Part shown: in pieces, positions 42,401 to 50,655 of the stretch
How the letters are laid out: every line of letters begins with the position of its first letter
Numbering within the stretch: position 1 is the first letter of the stretch
From: Streptomyces roseoverticillatus
Lineage (GTDB): Bacteria; Actinomycetota; Actinomycetes; Streptomycetales; Streptomycetaceae
Assembly: GCF_000719265.1 (NCBI RefSeq)
Contig: NZ_JOFL01000008.1
Coordinates: 186,001 to 250,000, forward strand
DNA: 64,000 nt
Direction of reading: 5' to 3'
Made by a program: the position numbers and the translations under genes
Notes under the pieces: model-generated
Seen by the model: the letters and a program-made list of their open reading frames with translations, nothing else
Database searches by the model: none
Told to the model about the DNA's origin: nothing

Positions 42401-43225
42401 CCAGAACTCGAAGAAGTTCAGCGTCTCGGCCTTCTTGATGGCCGCGACCACCAGCTGCCGGTCGCCGTTCGGCTTGACCAGGTCGATCGCCAGGCCGAGG
42501 TTGACGTGCTCGGGCTTGACGAGGGTCGGCTTGCCGTCCTTCTCCGTGAAGGAGTAGTTCATCGACGGCATGAGCTTCAGCGCCTGCACCATGGCGAAGC
42601 CGATGAGGTGCGTGAAGGAGACCTTGCCGCCGCGGGCGCGCTTGAGGTGATTGTTGATCACGATGCGCTGGTCGAACAGCAGCTTCACCGGGACGGCGCG
42701 GACGGACGTGGCCGTCGGCAGCTCCAGGGAGGCGTTCATGTTCTTCGCGACGGCGGCCGAGGGGCCACGGAGCGTGACGTACTCGGGACCGGCGGGGGCC
42801 TCGGTCGCGGGGGCGGCCTTGGCGGCAGCAGCCACCGGCTTGGCGGGCGCGGCCGCGGCAGGCTTGGCCGGGGCGGCCGCGGGCTTCGCCGCGGGCGCGG
42901 CGGGCGCCGCCGGGGCCGGAGCGGCAGCGGCGGGCTGCGCGGGGGCGGCCGGGGCCGGAGCGGCCTGCGGGGCGGCGGGCGCGGCCGGGGCCTGCGCGGC
43001 ACCGCCTGCGGTCACCGGCTGCCCCGGCGGAGCCGCCGCCGTGCCCGGCTTGTAGTCGGCGAAGAAGTCCCACCAGGCTCGGTCGACCGAGTTCGGGTCC
43101 TGGAGGTACTGCTGGTAGATCTCGTCGACGAGCCACTCATTGGGACCGAACACGTCGGCAGGGCTCTTGCCCTGCCCGTCTTGGTCGGTCGAGATGCTCG
43201 AGGTGTTGGGGGACTGTGGCGACAC
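39425..43225 (-). CDS. kgd: Multifunctional 2-oxoglutarate metabolism enzyme (E1o-E2o fusion)
   Basis: A 1266-residue enzyme of the TCA cycle typical of Actinobacteria. Order: N-terminal motif [17 protein letters not shown], an Ala/Pro/Lys linker (~60-130), an acyltransferase (E2-like) domain with [18 protein letters not shown] and catalytic [13 protein letters not shown], then the thiamine-diphosphate E1 domain ([49 protein letters not shown]) and a transketolase-like C-domain. It decarboxylates 2-oxoglutarate for succinyl-CoA formation and can make 2-hydroxy-3-oxoadipate. In the family activity is controlled by acetyl-CoA and the FHA protein GarA/OdhI; the usual Thr near the N-terminus may be SISTD. 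GTG 43225 ([10 protein letters not shown]) matches the known start. Confidence 0.96.
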   Translation of the reverse strand: MSPQSPNTSSISTDQDGQGKSPADVFGPNEWLVDEIYQQYLQDPNSVDRAWWDFFADYKPGTAAAPPGQPVTAGGAAQAPAAPAAPQAAPAPAAPAQPAAAAPAPAAPAAPAAKPAAAPAKPAAAAPAKPVAAAAKAAPATEAPAGPEYVTLRGPSAAVAKNMNASLELPTATSVRAVPVKLLFDQRIVINNHLKRARGGKVSFTHLIGFAMVQALKLMPSMNYSFTEKDGKPTLVKPEHVNLGLAIDLVKPNGDRQLVVAAIKKAETLNFFEFWQAYEDIVRRARVGKLTMDDFTGVTASLTNPGGIGTVHSVPRLMPGQGLILGVGAMDYPAEFQGTSQDTLNKMGISKVMTLTSTYDHRVIQGAASGEFLRIMSQLLLGENGFYDEIFEALRIPYEPVRWLKDIDASHDDDVTKAARVFELIHSYRVRGHVMADTDPLEYRQRKHPDLDITEHGLTLWDLEREFAVGGFAGKSMMKLRDILGVLRDSYCRTTGIEFMHIQDPKQRKWIQDRVERGHSKPEREEQLRILRRLNAAEAFETFLQTKYVGQKRFSLEGGESVIPLLDSVLDAAAEARLDEVVIGMAHRGRLNVLANIVGKSYAQIFREFEGNLDPKSMHGSGDVKYHLGAEGTFTGLDGEQIKVSLAANPSHLETVDPVVEGIARAKQDIIGKAGTDFTVLPVQLHGDAAFAGQGVVAETLNMSQLRGYRTGGTVHIVINNQVGFTAPPESSRSSMYCTDVARMIEAPIFHVNGDDPEAVVRVARLAFEFRQAFNKDVVIDLICYRRRGHNESDNPSFTQPLMYDLIDKKRSVRKLYTESLIGRGDITLEEAEQALQDYQGQLEKVFVEVRDADAATAPAAVPAPQSGFPVAVNTAISQEVLKRIAESQVTTPENVTVHPRLVPQLQRRAASLEDGTIDWGMGETLAFGSLLMEGTPVRLAGQDSRRGTFGQRHAVLVDRETGEDYTPLLYLSDDQARFNVYDSLLSEYAAMGFEYGYSLARPDALVLWEAQFGDFVNGAQSIVDEFISSSEQKWNQTSGVTLLLPHGYEGQGPDHSSARVERFLQLCAQNNMTVAMPTLPSNYFHLLRWQVHNPHHKPLIVFTPKSMLRLKAAASKAEEFTSGQFRPVIGDDTVAAADVRKVVFCSGKVYYDLAAERAKRGANDTAIVRIERLYPLPGEELQAEIAKFPNAEKYIWAQEEPANQGAWPFIALNLIDHLDLAVGADVPARERLRRISRPHSSSPAVGSAKRHQAEQQTLLNEVFDA

Positions 43226-43465
43226 GGCGGTAACCGCCCTCTTCCGCTTCACAAGGTGATGGACAGCGGGAATAAAGGCTACGCCTGTCTGCACGGTTGA
43301 TGCAGGCCACCCGGGCAAGCAGTCGCGCAAGTCACATTTGCTCGGGGGTTTCGGGGCATGACTTGGCGGGAAACACACGGGGTTCTGCCGGCCCCGGGCG
43401 CATCAGGGTTCGCTCAAGCGCGCCCCACACTCCCTCGAATGTGTGCCTCCGCCATCGACCATACG

Positions 43466-44611
43466 TCAACACTGATCGCGAGGTCCGCCCGGAAGAGTGA
43501 CTTGGATGCGGCACCCGTGCGGGGATTCGGCCACCCCGATGGACCCCCCGTGCAGATCCACCGCCCAGCGCGCGATCGCCAGGCCCAGACCCGTACCGCC
43601 GTCGGTGCCCGGGCCCTGCTGGCCCGAGCCGCCCCGGTTGAACCGCTCGAAGACCCGGTGCCGCTCCGCCTCGGGGATGCCCGGGCCCTCGTCCAGCACC
43701 TCCAGCGCCAGCGACTGCGGCCCCTCGCCCCGCCGCGCCCGCACCGTGACCCGCCCGTGCGGGGGGCTGTGCTTGACGGCGTTGTCCACGAGGTTCGCCA
43801 CCACCTGGTGCAGCCGCTCCGCGTCCGCGTGGGCCGTCAGCTCCGGCGGGGCCACGTCCAGGTGCAGGTGCACGTCCTTACGGGCGTGCGGAGACGAGCT
43901 GGAACCGTTGGCCATGCTCGCCTCCTTCAGGATGCCCGCCAGGTACGGCCACACCTCGAAGCGGCGCGCGTGCAGCGGTACGACCCCGTTGTCCAGCCGG
44001 GACAGGTCCAGCAGCTGCTCCACCAGCCGGCCGAGCCGCTCCGTCTGGCGCAGCGCCGTCCGCATCGTCTCCGGATCCGCGGCCGACACGCCGTCCACCA
44101 CGTTCTCCAGCACCGCCCGCAGGCCCGCGATCGGGGTCCGCAGCTCGTGCGAGACGTTGGCGACGAGCTCCTTGCGGTGGGTGTCCACCGCCTCCAGGTC
44201 GGCCGCCATGCGGTTGAACGCGTTCGCCAGGTGCCCGAACTCGTCCCGCCGCCCGGCGCCCACCCGGCGCGTGTAGTCACCCTGCGCCATGGCGCGCGTG
44301 ACCTCGGTCATCTCGTCCAGCGGCGCGGTCAGGCCCTGCGCGACGAACTGCGTTATGAGCAGCGAGGCGATGATCGAGAAGACGGTGATCACCCGGAGCT
44401 CGGTCGCCGACCGGATCGCGACGAACACCAGGAAGGTCGTTATCACCACCGAGCCGATGACCAGGGCGCCCAGCGCCGCCTTCACCGACCGGTAGGGGTC
44501 CAGCGGCCGCAGCGCCTCCCAGACCCGCCCGCCGAGGCCCGCCACCGGGATGCCGACGCCCCTGCGGCGCTCGGCGCCGCCGCCCCGCGGGCCGGCCGTG
44601 CCGCCGGTCAT
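43466..44611 (-). CDS. Sensor histidine kinase, partner of 44660 regulator
   Basis: A 381-residue kinase with two close N-terminal membrane helices (AALGALVIGSVVITTFLVFV, ITVFSIIASLLITQFVAQG) and almost no external loop, so it probably senses membrane or cytoplasmic signals. HAMP (LTAPLDEMTEVTRAMAQGD), HisKA VSHELRTPIAGLRA, N box VVANLVDNAVKHSPP, G boxes DEGPGIPEAE and GTGLGLAIARW. It lies 48 bp downstream of the regulator gene; the short gap contains two tiny closed frames. The region between its stop and kgd is 240 bp. Confidence 0.92.
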   Translation of the reverse strand: MTGGTAGPRGGGAERRRGVGIPVAGLGGRVWEALRPLDPYRSVKAALGALVIGSVVITTFLVFVAIRSATELRVITVFSIIASLLITQFVAQGLTAPLDEMTEVTRAMAQGDYTRRVGAGRRDEFGHLANAFNRMAADLEAVDTHRKELVANVSHELRTPIAGLRAVLENVVDGVSAADPETMRTALRQTERLGRLVEQLLDLSRLDNGVVPLHARRFEVWPYLAGILKEASMANGSSSSPHARKDVHLHLDVAPPELTAHADAERLHQVVANLVDNAVKHSPPHGRVTVRARRGEGPQSLALEVLDEGPGIPEAERHRVFERFNRGGSGQQGPGTDGGTGLGLAIARWAVDLHGGSIGVAESPHGCRIQVTLPGGPRDQC

Positions 44612-44659
44612 CCCGCGCTGCCCGTCACTGCCGCGCTGCCCGTCATATCGTGCCGCCGG

Positions 44660-45397
44660 TCATGCCGCCGGGGTCTCCAGCGCGTAGCCCACGCCGTGCA
44701 CCGTACGGATCCGCTCCGCGCCGATCTTCCGGCGGAGCGCCTTGATGTGGCTGTCGACCGTACGGGTGCCCGAGGCGTCCGCCCAGTCCCACACCTCCGC
44801 CAGCAGCTGCTCGCGGGAGAGGACGGCGCGCGGCGTGTTCGCCAGGCACACCAGCAGGTCGAACTCGGTCGGCGTCAGGTGCACGTCCGCGCCTCTGACC
44901 CGGACCCGCCGCTGTGCGTGGTCGATCTCCAGCTCGCCCAGCCGCAGGATGCCGCTGCGCGGGGTGTGCGCCGCCAGTGCCGCCCGCTCCACGCGCCGCA
45001 GCAGCACGTGCACCCGGGCCGCCAGCTCGCGCATCGAGAACGGCTTGGTCATGTAGTCGTCAGCGCCGACGCCCAGGCCCACCAGCATGTCCGTCTCGTC
45101 GTCACGCGCCGTGAGCATCAGGACGGGCACCGGCCGCTGCGCCTGCACCCGCCGGCACACCTCCAGGCCGTCGAAGCCCGGCAGCATCACGTCGAGCACC
45201 AGCAGGTCGGGCTGCCACGCCTCGGCGGTGTCGACGGCCGCCGGGCCGTCGCCCGCGGTGCGGACCTGGAAGCCCTCGGCCCGCAGCCGGGCCGCGATGG
45301 CGTCCACGATGGTCCGGTCGTCCTCGACCACCAGCACCCGGCGCTGCGCCCCGGCGGACGCGGCGGCACCATTCGGGCCGATGTGTGTCTGCTCCAT
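44660..45397 (-). CDS. OmpR-family response regulator
   Basis: A 245-residue regulator: receiver domain (VLVVEDDRTIVDAI; phospho-acceptor Asp69 in LLVLDVMLPG; Lys in YMTKPFSMREL) and winged helix (LTPTEFDLLVCLANTPRAVL, RTVDSHIKALRRKIG, TVHGVGYALE). ATG 45397 was chosen because the receiver begins soon after it and GGGGCGGGG lies 9 nt upstream; a frame from 45757 would add over 100 unsupported residues. It is first in a two-gene operon with the kinase. The pair sits beside kgd and lon as in other Streptomyces. Confidence 0.92.
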   Translation of the reverse strand: MEQTHIGPNGAAASAGAQRRVLVVEDDRTIVDAIAARLRAEGFQVRTAGDGPAAVDTAEAWQPDLLVLDVMLPGFDGLEVCRRVQAQRPVPVLMLTARDDETDMLVGLGVGADDYMTKPFSMRELAARVHVLLRRVERAALAAHTPRSGILRLGELEIDHAQRRVRVRGADVHLTPTEFDLLVCLANTPRAVLSREQLLAEVWDWADASGTRTVDSHIKALRRKIGAERIRTVHGVGYALETPAA

Positions 45398-45504
45398 GCG
45401 CGCCCCGCCCCTAGCGTCTTCCGTCGCGTCGTTCCTTGCCGGCTTCGGCAGCTCCGGCTTCGGCAGCTGTGGCAAGCAGGGTACGGGCACGTGGAGGGCG
45501 ACGG

Positions 45505-46227
45505 CTACGCGGCACGTTGCCCGAGGTGCACTACGTCCGGTACGCCCCGGGCAACCGCGATCTCTTCGGTCCGTACCCCTTCGAAACCGGCATTCCGGAG
45601 GGCTTGCCCGAACCGGGCGGACGGCCGGGCCGACCACACGGCGAGCACACCGCCGGGCGCCAGGCGCTCCCGGCAGGCGGCGAGACCGGCGGGCGAGTAC
45701 AGGCTGTCGTTGCTCTCCGTGACCGTCCAGTCGGGGCCGTTGTCGATGTCCAGGCACAGCGCGTCGTAGTGGACAGGGGCCGTGCGGACGTGGCCGAGGA
45801 GGTCGTCCTCCACGATCTCCGCGCGGGGATCGGCCAGCGCCCGGGCCGAGATCCCGCCGAGCGGCCCCGCCCGGTGCCAGCCGATCACCGCGGGCTCCCG
45901 CTCCACGACCGTGATCCGGCCCCAGCGGGGCTCCTCCGAGGCCCGCGCGAGCGAGAAGCCGACGCCCAGCCCGCCGATGAGGACGGCGGGCTCCGCGCGG
46001 TCCGCGGGGAGCGCGGCCAGCGCCGCGTCCACGAGCAGCCGCTCCGAGCGCCCGTCGGAGGTGTCCATCAGGAAGCAGCCGTTCGCGATGATCTCGTGGA
46101 CGGCGTCGTCCCCCGTGCCCCGGCGGCGCAGGACCACCTCTCCGTACGGGCCGTCGCGGCGGTCCAGAGTGACGGGCCGGTCATGGGCGCCGGGCGTGTC
46201 GTACGGGTCGCGCTGGAGGGTGGTCAC
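45505..46227 (-). CDS. Spermidine synthase-like methyltransferase-fold protein
   Basis: A 240-residue protein of the spermidine/spermine-synthase fold: a short N-terminal beta domain (GEVVLRRRGTGDDAVHE, GCFLMDTSDGRSERLLV), then the Rossmann core with AVLIGGLGVGFSLARA, acidic VVEREPAVIGWH, and LCLDIDNGPDWTVTESND where the synthases have their DxxDP-type catalytic loop. The polyamine-binding residues are not all recognisable, so true aminopropyltransferase activity is uncertain. It is divergent from the rhomboid-like gene and 107 bp upstream of the regulator, probably its own transcript. Confidence 0.82.
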   Translation of the reverse strand: MTTLQRDPYDTPGAHDRPVTLDRRDGPYGEVVLRRRGTGDDAVHEIIANGCFLMDTSDGRSERLLVDAALAALPADRAEPAVLIGGLGVGFSLARASEEPRWGRITVVEREPAVIGWHRAGPLGGISARALADPRAEIVEDDLLGHVRTAPVHYDALCLDIDNGPDWTVTESNDSLYSPAGLAACRERLAPGGVLAVWSARPSARFGQALRNAGFEGVRTEEIAVARGVPDVVHLGQRAA

Positions 46228-46420
46228 AAGGTGCCTCCGTGTCGGTCGGTACTCGGCGGACGCGGCAGGCGGATGTGAGGTTGACGGGCGTGACCGGAGT
46301 CACGAGCTTCGCTTGATTCCCTGCCCTCGATGGACCTTAATCTCGGAGGGGGCGCGAGCGGGATCGCTTTTCACCCCGCCGGGTGCCGGTACGGACCTCG
46401 CGAGGAAGGGGCTTGGCCGA

Positions 46421-47383
46421 GTGAACGAGGTGGACTCCGACGGCATGTCCCTGCGGCGCCCGCGGCGCGGCCACGAGGCACTTCGGCCGGGCCGGCTGCT
46501 CCGCGCCCTGCCCACCCCCCACGGCACGCCGTTCACGTTCGCTTACGCGCTGGTCCTGCTCGCCACCGCGATCTACACGGACTACGGCGACGAGGCCACC
46601 GTCAACCAGCTCCTGCGCGAGTCCAGCACCGACGCCGCGCACCTGGCCGAACAGCCCCTCGTCGTCCTGGTGGCCAGCGCCCTGTGGATAGCCGGCGGCC
46701 TGTACTCGCTGTACGGGATCCTCTTCGTCCTCGTCGTCTCCGCCCTGGAGCGCCGGACCGGCGGGGCCCGCACCGCCGGCGTCTTCCTCCTCGGCCACGT
46801 CCTGGCCACGCTCGCCACCGAGCTGCCCGTCGCGGGCGCCGTGGCCGCCGGGCGGCTGCCCGAGGCCTCCCTGCACCGCCTCGACTACGGCATCAGCTTC
46901 GGCGTGATGGCCTGCATAGGCGCGCTCGCCGGGCTGCTGGGACCGCGCGCCAAGTGGACCGTCCTCGGCCTCGCCTTCCTCATGTGCGCCCAGGACCTCG
47001 TCGAGTTCGCCGACCCCCTCGCGAGCTGGGGCCACCCCATAGCCCTGCTGACGGGCATGGCGTGCTGGGGGCTGCTGCGCGATAGGGGGCCGGCGACCGG
47101 GGGCGCGTCCGCGCCGGCGGCCGGGGCCGGGTCAGCGGCCGGCGCCGCGGGCCGGGCCGGGAGCGGTGCCGTCCCAAGCCCACTCGGTGCGCCGCTGGAG
47201 GGCGGCCGGGCGGGTGCACCACAGCAGCGTCTCGGCGGGGCCGCGGTCGGCCGGGGCGTCCGGGAAGAGACGCTCCAGCGCGGGTGCGCGCAGTGCGCCG
47301 GGCAGGAAGTGCCCGTCCAGGCCGTCGCCCAGGCTCGCCAGGGTCTCCCGGTGCTCGGCGAGGCCTGCGAGGAGCCGCTGTAG
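46421..47383 (+). CDS. Rhomboid-like integral membrane protein with aberrant C-terminal tail
   Basis: A 320-residue protein. Residues ~30-225 contain about six membrane helices (FTFAYALVLLATAIYTDYG, VVLVASALWIAGGLYSLYG, TAGVFLLGHVLATLATELPV, ISFGVMACIGALAGLLG, ALLTGMACWGLL), like the rhomboid-like proteins of Streptomyces; the serine-protease GxSx motif of true rhomboids is not seen (the nearest is GISFG), so it may be inactive. From about residue 226 the product becomes Gly/Ala/Gln-rich and reads antisense through the imine-reductase-like pseudogene at 47132-47530, so the natural stop was probably lost. GTG 46421 or ATG 46445 may start it. Confidence 0.75.
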   Translation: MNEVDSDGMSLRRPRRGHEALRPGRLLRALPTPHGTPFTFAYALVLLATAIYTDYGDEATVNQLLRESSTDAAHLAEQPLVVLVASALWIAGGLYSLYGILFVLVVSALERRTGGARTAGVFLLGHVLATLATELPVAGAVAAGRLPEASLHRLDYGISFGVMACIGALAGLLGPRAKWTVLGLAFLMCAQDLVEFADPLASWGHPIALLTGMACWGLLRDRGPATGGASAPAAGAGSAAGAAGRAGSGAVPSPLGAPLEGGRAGAPQQRLGGAAVGRGVREETLQRGCAQCAGQEVPVQAVAQARQGLPVLGEACEEPL

Positions 47384-47530
47384 AGCAGCATGATCGCGGC
47401 ATTGCCGATGCCGGGTGGCCGTCGGCATGATCGCGCCGTCCAGGTAGCCGATGCCGCGCCCGGCGGCCCAGGAGGCGCTCTCGCGGGTCTGCTCGGGGGC
47501 GCCGGAGGTGAGGGTGACGGCCGGGTCCGC
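47132..47530 (-). pseudogene. Remnant of an NAD(P)-dependent imine-reductase-like oxidoreductase
   Basis: No complete gene is present, but reading frames on the minus strand hold clear pieces. From 47530: PAVTLTSGAPEQTRESAS, WAAGRGIGYLDGAIMPTATR, then in the next frame PGIGNAAIMLLYSGSSQAS, then back in the first frame AEHRETLASLG. In the family these join as one segment (SGTPEQ...YLDGAIM...ILYSGS...F-x-H), so two nearby indels flank codons around 47350-47410. The N-terminal Rossmann half (GxGxxG) is missing and a stop lies just upstream. The rest to the stop at 47132 (LDGHFLPGALRAPAL...) does not match the family and may come from another gene. Confidence 0.7.
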
Positions 47531-47597
47531 CCCGGGACTACGGCACCCGATCGCTCACAGCGAACGCGGGGCGGGGAACATCCACGGCGCGACAGGC

Positions 47598-47618
47598 ATT
47601 GAGTCGGCATAGCTCAAC
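47598..47618. promoter_or_regulatory. HAIR-like element (HspR operator) upstream of lon
   Basis: ATTGAGT-CGGCATA-GCTCAAC at 47598-47618 matches the HAIR consensus CTTGAGT-N7-ACTCAAG at 11 of 14 arm positions with exact N7 spacing. It lies 22 bp before the lon ATG. In S. lividans lon is repressed by HspR through a HAIR site, so the same heat-shock control is likely here. Confidence 0.65.
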
Positions 47619-47639
47619 TTGCCTGCCTAAGGGGAGATC

Positions 47640-50042
47640 ATGGCTTCGATGTCCGCACCGCTCACCCTGCCCGTGCTGCCCCTCGATGACGAGGTCGTCC
47701 TGCCCGGCATGGTGGTGCCCCTCGACCTGTCCGACGCCGACGTGCGGGCCGCGGTCGAGGCCGCTCAGGCCGCCGCGCGGGGCGGCGGCGGCAAGCCGCT
47801 GGTGCTGCTCGTGCCGCGCGTCGACGGGACGTACGCGGGCGCCGGCACCCTCGGCAGTGTCGAGCAAGTGGGCCGGCTCTCCGGCAGCGGCGATCCCGGC
47901 GCGCTCGTCCGCGGCGTCCGCCGCGTGCGCATCGGCGCCGGGACGACCGGCCCCGGGGCCGCGCTGTGGGTCGAGGGCACCCCCATGGAGGAGATCGTTC
48001 CGGACCCCCTCCCCGGCGCCGTCGCCGAGCTCGCGAAGGAGTACAAGGCGCTCGCCACCAGCTGGCTCCGCAAGCGCGGCGCCTGGCAGGTCGTCGACCG
48101 CGTCCAGCAGATCGACGACGTGGGCCAGCTCGCCGACAACTCCGGCTACTCGCCCTTCCTCACCGTCCAGCAGCGCGTCGAGCTCCTGGAGACCGCCGAC
48201 CCGGTGGCCCGGCTGAAGCTCGCCGTCGGGTGGCTGAGCGAGCACCTCGCCGAGCAGGACGTCGCCGAGACCATCGCCAAGGACGTCCAGGAAGGCGTCG
48301 AGAAGCAGCAGCGCGAGTTCCTGCTGCGCCGCCAGCTGGAGGCCGTCCGCAAGGAGCTCGCCGAGCTCAACGGCGACCCGGAGGACGAGTCCGGCGACTA
48401 CCGCGCCCGCGTCGAGGCCGCCGGCCTCCCCGAGAAGGTCCGCGAGGCGGCCCTGAAGGAGGTCGGCAAGCTGGAGCGCTCCTCCGACCAGAGCCCCGAG
48501 GGCGGCTGGATCCGCACCTGGCTGGACACCGTCCTGGAACTGCCCTGGAACGAGCGCACGGAGGACGTGTACGACATCCCCGGCGCGAAGGCCGTCCTCG
48601 ACGCGGACCACGCGGGCCTGGAGGACGTCAAGGAACGGATCACCGAGTACCTGGCGGTGCGCAAGCGGCGCACCGACCGCGGGCTGGGCGTGGTGGGAGG
48701 GCGCCGCGGGGGCGCGGTGCTCGCGCTCGTCGGCCCGCCCGGCGTGGGCAAGACCAGCCTCGGTGAGAGCGTCGCCCGCGCCATGGGCCGGAAGTTCGTG
48801 CGCGTCGCCCTCGGCGGCGTCCGCGACGAGGCCGAGGTCCGCGGCCACCGCCGTACGTACGTGGGTGCGCTGCCCGGCCGCATCGTGCGGGCGGTCAAGG
48901 AGGCCGGCTCCATGAACCCGGTCGTGCTCCTCGACGAGATCGACAAGGTCGGCTCCGACTTCCGCGGCGACCCCGCCGCGGCCCTCCTGGAGGTCCTCGA
49001 CCCGGCCCAGAACCACACCTTCCGTGACCACTACCTGGAGGTCGAACTCGACCTGTCGGACGTCGTCTTCCTCGCGACGGCCAACGTCCTGGAGGCCATC
49101 CCCGAGGCCCTCCTGGACCGTATGGAGCTCGTCCGTCTCGACGGCTACACCGAGGACGAGAAGGTCGTTATCGCCCGCGACCACCTGCTGCCCCGGCAAC
49201 TGGACCGGGCAGGCCTCGCGCCCGGCGAGGTCGTGATCGAGGACGAGGCGCTGCGCCGCCTCGCCGGCGAGTACACGCGCGAGGCCGGCGTGCGGAACCT
49301 GGAGCGCGCCGTGGCCCGGCTGCTCCGCAAGGTCGCGGCCAAGCACGAACTGGGTGAGCAGGAGCTGCCGTTCGCCATCGGCGCGGAGCAGCTGCGCCCG
49401 CTGATCGGCCGGCCGCACCACACCCCGGAGTCCGCGCAGGACCCGGCCGAGCGGCGCACGGCCGTGCCCGGCGTCGCGACCGGCCTCGCGGTCACGGGCG
49501 CGGGCGGCGACGTCCTCTTCGTCGAGGCGTCGCTGGCCGATCCGGAGACGGGCGGCGCGGGCCTGACCCTGACGGGCCAGCTGGGCGACGTGATGAAGGA
49601 GTCGGCGCAGATCGCCCTGTCCTTCCTCCGCTCGCACGGCGCCGAACTGGAGCTGCCGGTGGGCGACTTCAAGGAGCGCGGCGTCCACCTGCACGTCCCG
49701 GCGGGCGCGATCCCCAAGGACGGCCCGAGCGCGGGCGTCACGATGACGACGGCCCTGGCCTCCCTGCTCTCCGGCCGTCAGGTCCGCCCGGACGTGGCGA
49801 TGACCGGCGAGGTCTCCCTGACGGGCCGCGTCCTGCCCATCGGCGGCGTCAAGCAGAAGCTGCTGGCGGCGCACCGCGCGGGCGTGACGACGGTGATCAT
49901 CCCGAAGCGCAACGAGCCGGACCTGGACGACGTGCCGGCCGAGGTGCTGGAGAAGCTCGACGTCCACCCGGTCTCCGACGTCCGCCAGGTGCTGGCGCTG
50001 GCCCTCCAGCCGGCCGAGGCGGAGGTGGCCGTGGCGGCGTAG
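47640..50042 (+). CDS. lon: ATP-dependent protease Lon (LonA)
   Basis: An 800-residue cytoplasmic AAA+ protease that removes misfolded and some regulatory proteins. N-domain to ~200 (LPVLPLDDEVVLPGMVVPLD), coiled-coil with QLEAVRKELAELNGD, Walker A GPPGVGKT at 365-372, Walker B VVLLDEIDKVG, and the proteolytic Ser697 (KDGPSAGVTM) and Lys740 (GGVKQKLLAAH), the dyad spaced as in E. coli Lon (679/722). AAGGGGAGA precedes ATG 47640. The HAIR-like site just upstream suggests HspR repression relieved by heat shock. It is ended by a 24-bp hairpin. Confidence 0.97.
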   Translation: MASMSAPLTLPVLPLDDEVVLPGMVVPLDLSDADVRAAVEAAQAAARGGGGKPLVLLVPRVDGTYAGAGTLGSVEQVGRLSGSGDPGALVRGVRRVRIGAGTTGPGAALWVEGTPMEEIVPDPLPGAVAELAKEYKALATSWLRKRGAWQVVDRVQQIDDVGQLADNSGYSPFLTVQQRVELLETADPVARLKLAVGWLSEHLAEQDVAETIAKDVQEGVEKQQREFLLRRQLEAVRKELAELNGDPEDESGDYRARVEAAGLPEKVREAALKEVGKLERSSDQSPEGGWIRTWLDTVLELPWNERTEDVYDIPGAKAVLDADHAGLEDVKERITEYLAVRKRRTDRGLGVVGGRRGGAVLALVGPPGVGKTSLGESVARAMGRKFVRVALGGVRDEAEVRGHRRTYVGALPGRIVRAVKEAGSMNPVVLLDEIDKVGSDFRGDPAAALLEVLDPAQNHTFRDHYLEVELDLSDVVFLATANVLEAIPEALLDRMELVRLDGYTEDEKVVIARDHLLPRQLDRAGLAPGEVVIEDEALRRLAGEYTREAGVRNLERAVARLLRKVAAKHELGEQELPFAIGAEQLRPLIGRPHHTPESAQDPAERRTAVPGVATGLAVTGAGGDVLFVEASLADPETGGAGLTLTGQLGDVMKESAQIALSFLRSHGAELELPVGDFKERGVHLHVPAGAIPKDGPSAGVTMTTALASLLSGRQVRPDVAMTGEVSLTGRVLPIGGVKQKLLAAHRAGVTTVIIPKRNEPDLDDVPAEVLEKLDVHPVSDVRQVLALALQPAEAEVAVAA

Positions 50043-50049
50043 CGACCGC

Positions 50050-50102
50050 AAACGGCGTGGGGCCCGTACCTCTTCACCAGAGGTATGGGCCCCACGCCGT
50101 TT
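50050..50102. terminator. 24-bp hairpin between lon and marR-type gene
   Basis: Arms 50050-50073 and 50079-50102 pair over 24 bp with one G-U wobble and a 5-nt loop; the stem begins AAACGGCG and ends CGCCGTTT, so it has an A run before and a T run after in either direction. It lies between convergent genes. Confidence 0.9.
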
Positions 50103-50108
50103 TCCGGG

Positions 50109-50543
50109 TCAGTCGTGGCTGACGGCCTTGTCCAGCAGTCCGTGCAGGGCGTCCTGCTCCTGCGGGGACAGCCCCGCCAGCGGCGACTCCCGGGCGAGGA
50201 GCTCCATGAGCCGCTCCCTCAGGGCCGCGCCCTCGCCGGTCAGGACCAGCTGCTTGGCGCGGCGGTCCGTGGGGTGCGGGCGGCGCTCCAGGAGCCCGCG
50301 GCCCTCCAGCTTGTCGATGACGAAGGTCGCGTTGGAGGGCTCGCAGGCCATGCGGCCGGCGAGCTCGCGCATCGTCATCGGGCCGCTCAGCTCGCGCAGG
50401 GCCGTGGCCTGGGGCGCGGTGAGGTCCAGCGCGGCAGCGCGGTCGCGCACGTGGTCCGCGATCCGGCGGGCGAGGCCGTTCACCAGCCCGCAGAGCCGCC
50501 GCTCGGCGGTGACGTGCGCTTCCGGGGTGCTCATGGGTGCCAT
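50109..50543 (-). CDS. MarR-family transcriptional regulator
   Basis: A 144-residue winged-helix regulator: LDLTAPQATALRELSG, turn-helix TMRELAGRMACEPSNATFVI, DKLEGRGLLERRPHPTDRRA (the conserved DxRxK wing), LVLTGEGAAL. It is divergent from the MBL-fold hydrolase gene, with a 19-bp palindrome in the shared promoter region, the standard layout for a MarR repressor that controls itself and its neighbour. ATG 50543 or 50534 starts the product; neither has a good Shine-Dalgarno sequence, and an ATG at 50597 would lie inside the palindrome and is rejected. Confidence 0.88.
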   Translation of the reverse strand: MAPMSTPEAHVTAERRLCGLVNGLARRIADHVRDRAAALDLTAPQATALRELSGPMTMRELAGRMACEPSNATFVIDKLEGRGLLERRPHPTDRRAKQLVLTGEGAALRERLMELLARESPLAGLSPQEQDALHGLLDKAVSHD

Positions 50544-50581
50544 CGTAGCCAAGCGCAACCTCATCAAGTTATTAATGTCCG

Positions 50582-50600
50582 AGCTTGAATCATTCAAGCT
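50582..50600. promoter_or_regulatory. 19-bp palindrome AGCTTGAAT-C-ATTCAAGCT, candidate MarR operator
   Basis: A perfect 9+1+9 inverted repeat lying in an unusually AT-rich 50-bp stretch (TTATTAATGTCC before, GTAAGTTTATTGTCG after) midway between the divergent marR-type and metallo-hydrolase genes. Length and symmetry suit a MarR dimer. Confidence 0.7.
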
Positions 50601-50655
50601 GTAAGTTTATTGTCGTTGATCAAGAATCCCTGCCGCACGAAGGACGGAACCACCC

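Noticed and set aside
39389..43300. Open frame of about 1300 codons antisense to kgd
   Set aside because: Its composition (Arg/Val/Gly/Leu-rich, no family motifs) is the mirror of the codon bias of kgd, which has full domain structure on the other strand.
47538..50051. Open frame of about 830 codons antisense to lon
   Set aside because: Mirror of lon codon bias; lon has all catalytic motifs at correct spacing.
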